This document shows positions 56,701 to 64,000 of a DNA stretch of 64,000 nucleotides, one piece after another. The stretch covers positions 13,415,197 to 13,479,196 of the forward strand of contig NC_056048.1 of the NCBI RefSeq assembly GCF_004379255.2. The letters are read 5' to 3'. The position numbers and the translations under genes are program-made. The notes under the pieces are model-generated. The model saw only the letters and a program-made list of their open reading frames with translations. It did no database searches and had not been told where the DNA came from. This DNA is from Salvia splendens. Lineage: Eukaryota > Streptophyta > Magnoliopsida > Lamiales > Lamiaceae. Within the stretch, counting starts at the first letter, position 1; each line of letters starts with the position of its first letter.

Positions 56701-59385
56701 TGTCACGCCCGCGCTTCCTAAGGATAGAAAACACGGGGAATCGTGACTAGTGGGGGAATTAAGAAGCGGGGAAGAAAGGGAAACAATCAAAGAAGTACGA
56801 CATATCGGTCGAAATACGAAATTTCATTTATCAACAGGGTTCCAAATTCCGAAGGTACATAACGTGAATGACATAGTTTGACAATTCAAAGGAACTCAAA
56901 GAAATTCCTAAACTTGGCATAGCGGAAGCATTTGAGAGTTAGCTACTACTATGTATGAAGACACAATAGCAACCGGATCATTTATTGAATACTGTCTCTG
57001 TCCAATGCTCAACATCCTCCGTCCCCCGTCCACACTCAACCTGCACATAGGGAAAATATATGCAGGGGCTGAGTACTTGATGCACTCAGTGAACTCATGC
57101 CCGGAATACATTCATCGTTAAGATATGTCAAGCCATCATTGAGTGAAACTCGGGTTTTACTTTAAAAGGCCGAGAAACACTAAATCATTCCTTAAAAAGG
57201 TGTCTGCAGACACATATCATTATCATCCTCCATCATATACCATATCTGAACCATCATGTGAAACGAGAATGTGGCCACAAACTCGATCACTGGACCGGCC
57301 GACCACGAAGGACGGCTCACGATCCCCATCAGTGCACTAGTCCGAGTAGGGACTCACTCCCTAGTCAGACCCGAATTCGTTAACCATCAAAGTCTAGTAG
57401 GACGTTATCCTAGTAGACAATCAGATAGGCAATTCAAAACATAAAATACGGCATGACATAACATTCAAACCACCCTTATCTCTCCGTAAACATATCATTG
57501 CAAATAAAAGAGTTTAAGTAATAGAGCCCACCTCAAAAGCTTAGGATTTCCGTAAAAAGTTCCTCGTTCTGACTTTTAGCGTACGTGCAAACCACCTTCT
57601 CGGAAAATAAATAAAATTCATATCAATCTCGGTAACAAAAACCATTTTAGAATGCATGCACTCTAATTAAATCCTTTAATTCGTTTTCTCGGTTTTCGTG
57701 CATTTTCAGTTATTCGGCGGCCGCCCAAGGCGTCGCGTGCGACGCCGGTCGGCCGCTTACGCTCGTTCTTTCCTTCGTTGGCTCTTTGTATTTTCCATCA
57801 CATCGAAAATAATTTCTAAAAATTATTTAAGCGTTTATTTAAATTTTCCTCAATTACTCACCGTTGGAAAAAAAAAGTATTAATTCATACTTAGTTAAAT
57901 TATTCATCCTTCAAAAAGTCTTTCCAGAAATTAATTAAATAATTTCCCCCGATCGAACTTTAATTACCGGGCCGAGAGATTTAAATTCCTTAGCCATTTA
58001 AAACCTCCAAAACAAAATAGGGAGCCCATCTTCCAAAACATCCCATTTAATTTAATAGGCCCACTTCCTTTAAACAAACAAGGGCCTAATTCATTTCTAA
58101 AATAAAAGGCCTACTTTCTAAAAAAACAAAGGCCCAAAACATCTCCCTCTCCAACACACCCTCTCTCTCTTCCCTCCCTCACTTCGTCGTTTTTTTTTTC
58201 TCTCTTCCTTCCTTCCCGTCGACTGCCCCTTCCCGACGGAAGGTACGCCGCCGTCGCCCTCTCTCCGGCTCGACGCCATCGATGGGATCGCCGCTGCAGC
58301 AACGTCGTCGAGGAGTTGACGTCCTCAGCCCGTCGCCGTCGCTGAGTTCGCCGAGAGCTGCTGCCGCGAAGGGGCTGCGCATGGCGTCGCCGCCAGCCGG
58401 GGTCACCGGCCGCTGCTGCCTCCCGTCGCGTTGCTGCTGCCGCCGTCGCCACCGGGAGCCGTCATCCGCACCGGGAACGTCGAGCGCGGCTGTCCGCCGC
58501 TGCCCGTCGCCGGCGGCGACTCCTCCTCCTCCGAAACCACTCCGAAACCGCCCGAAAACACCCCGCAAAGGCTCGCAACACGTTTTATTAACCTAAAGCT
58601 AAGTTCTTCCTAAGTTCCGGTTACTCGCGGCGATCGTTCGGAAGGTTCTACGTTAAATTCTACCTAGCTCGGTTATGGAGGATAAAACAAACTATATGCA
58701 TGCAAAGCTAATAACAACTCATGCTTTGAGATAGAGAAGGGAGTATACCTCCAAAAAAGAAATGGTTGGACTTGATGGTGAATGGACAAAGATGTGAAAA
58801 CTTCCCCTCTCGCTTCCTCTCTCGGCTTCTCTCTCTCGCCACTTCTCCTCCTCTCTTCTCTTTTTTCCTTGCAAAGTGAAAGTGAGGGGGTGGCTTTTGG
58901 GGGTGTGGGTATTGATGGGGAAGTGGGGAGGTAAAAAGAAAACCGTCGATCATGGGGGAAAGAAAACCGTCGGTCATGGGGGAGAAAGAAGAAGAAGAAA
59001 GAAGAAAAAGGAAGAAAAAGGCTTGGGCTTAAATCAATTAAATTCATGCTTGGGCTTGCATGTAGAATTATTTCCTAATGGGCTAAAAAGAAATACAAGC
59101 CCAACATAAAAGGGTGATTAGAAAAACAAGTTGTTCATTTTTAATTGGCTTCAAATTTATTTTGGAGAAACCAAAATAAATTCATACTTTTTATATATTT
59201 TTTTTTTCGTATTTTCCCTCGTTCATTAAAAAAAAATCACGGGAACTTTATTAAATTTCGTTATCTTGTCTTCACAACGATTAAAAACGCCCAACGAAAA
59301 ATATTTGGTGTTGTTCCAAATATAATTCCTTCGACCGTTCCTCGATTTACGTGCGTCATCTTCCATAAAAAGTACGGGCGTTACA
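56701..59385 (-). repeat. 5' LTR of the complex, complete
   Basis: 2685 bp and near-identical to the middle LTR, differing by scattered substitutions (e.g. GCGTACGTGC versus GCGTGCGTGC) and short indels in simple runs. High identity implies a recent event. Confidence 0.9.
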
Positions 59386-59426
59386 GTGGATATTAAGCGA
59401 GGTTGAATTGAAGTGGCCGCCGCCAT

Positions 59427-59579
59427 TACTTCCTTTCTTTTTTCTCTCGCTCAGCTGTATCTGTTTTAAGATATTTTTGCTCCACTGATTTTAATCTTCA
59501 CCAAGTCGTACAACTGCGATTTTAAGTGAATCTAAAATTAAATAGTCCCTCCCGGCACAGTAGTACAAACGAGTATATG
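59427..59579 (-). promoter_or_regulatory. Upstream region of MAP1D
   Basis: Immediately 5' of the MAP1D ATG (minus strand). A purine-rich run on the minus strand (GAGCGAGAGAAAAAAG, about 59430-59452) looks like a leader. No TATA box is obvious. Confidence 0.35.
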
Positions 59580-60043
59580 CTCTCTCCGTTCCATTAAGCC
59601 CCTGTTCGGTTACTCTGTATATGTGGCTTTGAAAAAATAGTAAGAGGCCAGCACAGAAGCCGCCATGACTAATGCAATTTGACTATTTTAATTAGACTAT
59701 TCATCTAACCTTACCCCCTCCAATTAAATCAATCCTAGATAAAGCCCATTCTAGCCTTACCCCCTCCAACTAAATCAATCCTAGATAAAGCCCATTCCAT
59801 CAAAAAAGCTCATCCCTGTTGTATCCCATATTGTTATCCACTATTATTTTATATGGTTAATCGAACGGGCACTAAATATACAAACATTAGGGAATTGTCA
59901 TGGATTTTTATGTAGTGTTTTTGTGAGTTAATAAAAAGAGGATAAAGTAAAATATATGAAAAAGTTAAGATAGAAATATTTTCATTTTTTCATTTTTAAT
60001 TGGACATTCAAGAAAGGAAAAATATTTCATTTTTTAAAGGGAG
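59580..60043. mobile_element. Stowaway-like MITE split by a Harbinger-type MITE
   Basis: Outer ends CTCTCTCCGTTCCAT (59580) and TTTTTTAAAGGGAG followed by TA (60043). The insert 59598-59872 separates the left 18 bases from the rest. Confidence 0.55.
59598..59872. mobile_element. Tourist/Harbinger-type MITE
   Basis: Ends GCCCCTGTTCGGTTAC and GGTTAATCGAACGGGCAC are inverted, with TAA duplicated on both sides (59595-59597, 59873-59875). Inside, a 46-bp unit (CCTTACCCCCTCCAA...) is tandemly duplicated at 59709-59754 and 59755-59799. Confidence 0.85.
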
Positions 60044-60199
60044 TATATTTCCTTTTTTATGCCACTTTCATTATAAACTAAGAGTCTTTATTTGTCATTT
60101 CTTTCCATTCTTCATTAAGAATTATATTTTATTTTTATCATAAGCGTTGAATAGACTTTATATTTTATCCACTTATATTTTTTTACTCATATTTTATTA

Positions 60200-60459
60200 C
60201 TCTCTCCATCCCGATTAAGATGACACACTTCTAAGCCGACACGAGATTTTAGGAGTTATTAGTCAAAGTGTTTAATTAAGGAGAGAAAATGTAGATGCAA
60301 GTATTTAAAGAGAGAGAAAGATGAATATTTTAATAAGAGTGAGAAAAAGTGGTTGGATTGATTAATTGGAGAGAGAAAGTTTCCAAGAAAAGAATTGTGT
60401 CATCTTAGTTGGTACAAACTAAAAAGAAAAACATGTCATCTTAAGTGGGACAGAGGGAG
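60200..60459. mobile_element. Stowaway MITE
   Basis: Ends CTCTCTCCATCCCGATTAAG and CTTAAGTGGGACAGAGGGAG, flanked by TA; inner ATGACACACTT pairs with complementary sequence at the right end. Confidence 0.85.
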
Positions 60460-60669
60460 TACTTTAAAACTAATACTATATAAATGAGACTCATATTCGA
60501 CTAACTTATTCAATCCATTTTTCTTTACATTTCTTAAAACATGTGCCAAAATAAAATAGAACTCTTATTAGATGAGTGGGGAAGTAGTAAATAATATAGT
60601 AATATTTATTATCTCTAGGAGGAGGGAATGGATAAAGGGAGAGATGTAGAGATAAAAGAGAAAGAAGTA

Positions 60670-60874
60670 CTACCTTCGTTCCATAATAAGTACATGTTAT
60701 ATTTTCCTTTTTAGTTGTCACATAAAATATGTCACATTTCCTTTTTGAAGAAAAAATCTCTCTCACATTAATATAAATATATACTATTTTCTCTTTCTAT
60801 CTAATACACAAAACAACATCTTCTAAAATCTCATGCTATTCCCCAGTATGTCATTTATTATGAGACGAAAGGAG
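60670..60874. mobile_element. Stowaway MITE
   Basis: Ends CTACCTTCGTTCCATAATAA and TTATTATGAGACGAAAGGAG, flanked by TA. Related to the MITE at 30579. Confidence 0.85.
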
Positions 60875-61118
60875 TATTATATTTACCTATTTTTAATTAA
60901 AAATAATTATACTTGTTTGCACTTTGACTTTAAATTCTTCTTTAGAGTCTGTTCATTAATAATTTTTTTTAGAGTTTATTATTTTTAAGAAATTATAGAC
61001 ACCTTTTCGAGAATATAAATAAGAAATATACATTATTAATTTATCTTCCCATGATGGACGTCCTTTCCCAACACCGTCTCAATTTCTATTTTATTTTCTA
61101 TTCACTTAACTCGAACAT

Positions 61119-61284
61119 CATTTTCTCAAATCTTGCGTTTAAAAATGCTTATGAACAAAATATTTATAACATTTTATTTTAGACGCTAATTGTTTAATTT
61201 GCATTTTCTCAGATCTTGCGTTTAAAAATGCTTATGAACAAAATATTTATAATATTTTATTTTAGACACTAATTGTTTAATTTG
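61119..61284. repeat. 83-bp tandem duplication
   Basis: Two adjacent copies of a unit starting ATTTTCTCA(A/G)ATCTTGCG, differing at a few bases. Flanking 60875-61680 is otherwise AT-rich without a gene. Confidence 0.85.
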
Positions 61285-61882
61285 CATTATGTATGTTTAC
61301 TGATTGCATTTATAGACAATTTATTTTACATTATAGATAAAATTTTCTATAATTCAAAACTAAATAATTTGTATGCAATCCACTTATATTTAAAATGCAA
61401 TATGCGAAAATCAATCTACAGTTCCTACTAATGTATATTGCAGCTCGAGGATTGGTGGTACGTTGATGTGGATCCAAGAATTTTAAGATTCATTTCCCAA
61501 GAAATTATCCTTTTGTGATGTTTGATCTAGATATTTTAGTAAGATTGATTTTCAATTTCTCAATATAAGAAAGGACAAAAAGAGATTCAACCACAAAAAT
61601 TGAATCTAAACTAGAAATGATGGAATATTAGAAAAGGAAAGCATGTGTATAATGACGAGATAAAAGAACTACAACCATAGGACCATAACCAAGAAGATGG
61701 AGACAACCCTAGGCAACTTTCATTAGCTCTATCACCCCTTGGCTCCACTACTCAATAGATACACCCATTGATGCATACCTCTACTTGAATCAATCTATGG
61801 AATTGAAACAAGCTCAGTATCTTGACCATCGCGTGAAACCTCTCTAGCTCTACCCTGTCTGCCATTGATCCTTGCTCACTTT

Positions 61883-61954
61883 TTATTTCCTTCGGGTTCT
61901 TTCAAGTTTGGGATTGAGCGGTTCTAGGTTGTCCTTCCCAGAATGCGTTCGCAT
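61883..61954 (-). pseudogene. Athila-like gag start, stop after 23 codons
   Basis: MRTHSGKDNLEPLNPKLERT followed by RRK and a stop. This is the typical opening of Athila/Tat gag (MRTRSG-type). It lies 120 bases downstream of the PBS, where gag should start. The sequence down to about 61680 looks like decayed gag leader. Confidence 0.65.
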
Positions 61955-62076
61955 ACACAACCTGAAAGAAACAAAAAACAAAAACAAATTAAAATAAGAT
62001 TAAAAACATAAAGCAATTAAAATCAAAAGTAGTAAAATTGTCCGTTTGAAGATATTAATCGCAAAGTGAATGTAAT

Positions 62077-62093
62077 CCCCCGCAACGGCGCCA
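62077..62093 (-). other. Primer-binding site, tRNA-Asp type
   Basis: TGGCGCCGTTGCGGGGG on the minus strand, six bases from the LTR end at 62100. Nearly identical to the PBS at 41328-41345. Confidence 0.85.
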
Positions 62094-62099
62094 AAAACT

Positions 62100-63216
62100 T
62101 GATGCACTTTTTATTAGCACTATAAATACCTGCAAGTATACATAGTAGGAATAGTATAGCTAAAGGTTAGTATCAGATATCGATCACGGGGAAAACAGAC
62201 ACAAACTGGCTATCATCTACTAAAACTCAATTACTATTTGCAGAACCGAAAAATTTTGAGAATTTTTTAAATAAAAGAACAATTGAAAACAATAAACAAC
62301 TGATTGCAGATAAATCACGGAGATAAAAGTATAGAGATAAGGGAATTCCACAGATGTGGGTTCACAGTTATGGTTAAATAAGTTCCAACTACAATATCCT
62401 AGCACAATTCTTACTTTGATAGAACGAGTCACCTAGTTTATGCTCGTGCGATGCAAACGTTGGTTATACACATTAGGGTTGCCAATCCTAAATACGTAAC
62501 TCCTAAAGCTCCTGAGACCCTTGTAAAGTCCCCACTCTCAATTAGTAGTGCCGTTTTAAAAGAATTTAATTGTAGTGTATTAAGTGGATCTAACTCGCCA
62601 ACCTCCTCTCACGATTATGTAGCAAGTTATATTAATTCATCACAGAATATGTCACTCAAATGTGAAATATTATCCATTAACATAAGGAGGAAACAAAGTA
62701 AGAACAAAACGGATATTGAATAGAAAAGGAAATGTATAACCAAAGTCGTTACCAATACATCCCTAGAAAATATGTTGCAAAAAGAGGATTGGTTTGATGA
62801 AGCTTGAGGGGGTATTTATAGGGAGAAATTCTAGCTCCTCCAATAAGGCAAAGGATTGCAAAATATGGTAAATCTTGGAGAGAAATTTAGGGCATATCTT
62901 CTCGCCGCTCTTTTGTGGCAGACAGCTCACCTTGGCCGCTACAGATTTCCCGAAACGGGCTGCTATAGAAGTGGCGGCAGTTGGGCGCCGACGGTCGCTG
63001 GCAGTGTTGTAGCGTTCGCTGGACGCTATCTGAAACTTCTGATTTTCTAATTCGCGTTTTGACTCCCCTTTTAAGCTCAAATATGCACATTTCTCATAAA
63101 ACATGTCAAAGTACCAAAATGGATAAAACATACAAAATATGGACATGAATTGTGAATTTGACATTAATAACGGACCAAATAATAGCCTTAAAACCGTGCA
63201 AAATCCGAGCGTATCA
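62100..63216 (-). mobile_element. Athila-like Ty3/gypsy 5' LTR
   Basis: Minus-strand LTR TGATACGCTCGGATTT...AAAAAGTGCATCA followed by PBS and a gag start, which fixes the orientation and marks it as the 5' LTR. Same termini as 15692-18292. A TATA-like CTATAAATACCCC (minus) lies near 62815 and GC-rich quasi-palindromes at 62930-63035. The element is truncated within gag. This copy defines the family for the other Athila-like LTRs in the window. Confidence 0.88.
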
Positions 63217-64000
63217 CTAGGGCGGGCCACCTAATTTCGACATTGACATGACAACGTGGATTACTAGCATTAAGGTTGTCAATCTTAGCTAATAACTCCT
63301 TAAAGATTAATTGGACCTTTGAAAAGCTCTCACTCTTATGTTTACCTTTTCTGGGATATTAACTACAGTGTCATCAATTCGAATCTAACATATGGATCAT
63401 CTCTCGATTATACCAATAAATTAACAAGACATGTAATTTAACTTGAAGCATTATACATAGAATTGAATGAAGTAATAAGTCTTGAATATCAAAAACTAGA
63501 ATTAAATAAACATGAATAATTACTTTCAAATTGCTAGCATTCAACAAAATAGTTACATATAGACGAAGTAACCCGTAACAAAAAGAAAAATAAGAATTAT
63601 CTATGACAAAATCCATGGTAGAATCTTGATGGCTTTAGTATTCTCTTTATTTTCTTGTTTCAACTCCAAGTGTGGAATGATGTTTGAATTCTCAGTGATG
63701 AATATTTTAGAGAGGGAATTATTAGGTGTATTAGTATGTGTTGAATGATGAAGTACGAAGAGTATTTATAGAGTTCACTATAAGTGACAATCAAAGTATA
63801 TCAACCTACTAGATTGAAAGTGCTATGCTCATAGAAGAAGAGGCGCGACAACCAAAGAAAGGAGAGGAATGCAGGATGGTCATGATGTTTGATAAGTCAA
63901 AGCCTTTCAATTCATTAGAAGGGGAAAATCTTTCAAAACTTGCTATTTATATAGTTACTCTTAACCCTTAAGCCGCTAAAAATAAAAAGCCTGAGCTTTT
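63217..64000 (-). mobile_element. Divergent Athila-like LTR fragment, cut by the window edge
   Basis: Shares the block around GGTTGTCAATCTTAG and CTCTCACTCT with the other LTRs, plus 'CAACTCCAAGTGTGGAATGATG' and a minus-strand CTATAAATACTC near 63755. It begins abruptly at 63217 and continues beyond 64000. Confidence 0.6.

Larger units (their letters stand above)
49613..59385 (-). mobile_element. Non-autonomous chromovirus-type LTR complex with three LTRs, in MAP1D exon 1
   Basis: Flanked by the 5-bp duplication GTGGA (49608-49612, 59386-59390). On the minus strand: 5' LTR 59385-56701, PBS TGGTATCAGAGCAG (56697-56684), internal 56700-53821, LTR 53820-51127, a second PBS (51123-51110) with 680 bp of internal sequence (51126-50447), then a partial LTR (50446-49613). 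The phrase GGGACGAAATTTCTGTTAAG at 53850-53831 (minus) is the 3' polypurine region of chromoviruses. No gag or pol ORF is present, so it was mobilised in trans (inferred). Confidence 0.9.
46062..59426 (-). pseudogene. MAP1D: Methionine aminopeptidase 1D-like, exon 1 split, 3' exons missing
   Basis: Organellar type I methionine aminopeptidase, which removes initiator Met. Minus-strand exons: exon 1 in two pieces, 59426-59386 (MAAATSIQPRLIST) and 49607-49543 (FLGDCRFLPSHSIHHLFRFNP); exon 2 47770-47701 (MKMSRTFSGLTNLLFNR); exon 3 47339-47108; exon 4 46835-46674 ([28 protein letters not shown]); exon 5 46583-46542 (DGDIINIDVTVYLN); exon 6 46402-46331 (GYHGDTSATFF); exon 7 46141-46062. All phases agree. 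The N-terminus looks like a transit peptide. The metal-binding Asp of IDVT and of HGDT are present. The exons bearing the remaining His, Glu and Glu ligands are absent down to position 1. A 9.8-kb LTR complex splits exon 1 at TCCAC. As it stands it cannot make active enzyme. Confidence 0.92.

Overview
The window is nuclear DNA from a flowering plant, most likely a eudicot. The evidence is short exons split by GT-AG introns, plant-specific protein families, and dense plant-type transposons. A Lamiales-type asterid is my guess only. No bacterial, phage or CRISPR feature is present. The protein-coding genes are ordinary; most of the interest lies in nested, datable transposon insertions and in two damaged host genes.

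Layout. 1-1.6 kb: 5' half of a PI-PLC X-domain protein gene (minus strand), cut by the window edge. 1.6-20 kb: repeat block with a copia-like solo LTR (TSD TAGTA), a Ty3/Athila-like solo LTR (TSD ATCAC), a decayed full-length Ty1/copia element (7060-11819, TSD GTTCC), arrays of a tiny TRIM element, and an Athila-like LTR split by another solo LTR (TSD GCTAT). 20.4-25.1 kb: apparently intact 13-exon gene for a three-RRM hnRNP-like protein (plus). 25.5-27.5 kb: apparently intact four-exon remorin-family gene (minus). 28.4-30.1 kb: PIF/Harbinger element with a broken transposase. 30-32.3 kb: MITEs. 32.3-34.6 kb: a young, compact, non-autonomous LTR element (TSD ATCAG) with an uninterrupted 435-codon ORF of no family I recognise. 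35.8-37 kb: only the 3' exons of zeaxanthin epoxidase. 37-43 kb: truncated copia and Athila-like elements. 43-45.6 kb: hAT inside Harbinger inside hAT, both hATs with perfect 8-bp TSDs. 46-59.4 kb: a MAP1D-like methionine aminopeptidase gene whose first exon is split by a 9.8-kb, three-LTR chromovirus-type insertion (TSD GTGGA). Its first intron holds a Pack-MULE with a captured DUF579/glucuronoxylan methyltransferase fragment and a small TRIM. Its 3' exons are absent. 59.6-64 kb: MITEs and another Athila-like 5' LTR with PBS and gag start.

How parts relate. The PI-PLC, hnRNP-like and remorin genes look functional as far as visible. MAP1D and ZEP appear dead here: one lacks its 3' exons and has a split exon 1, the other lacks its 5' two-thirds. 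They lie on the same strand facing each other across about 9 kb of transposons, which suggests repeat-associated deletion or rearrangement. The transposons form an ordered history, because many insertions have perfect target duplications and sit inside older elements.

Limits. Exon boundaries were read by eye from splice signals, phase and family knowledge. Element families were assigned from ends, primer-binding sites and motifs, without database search.
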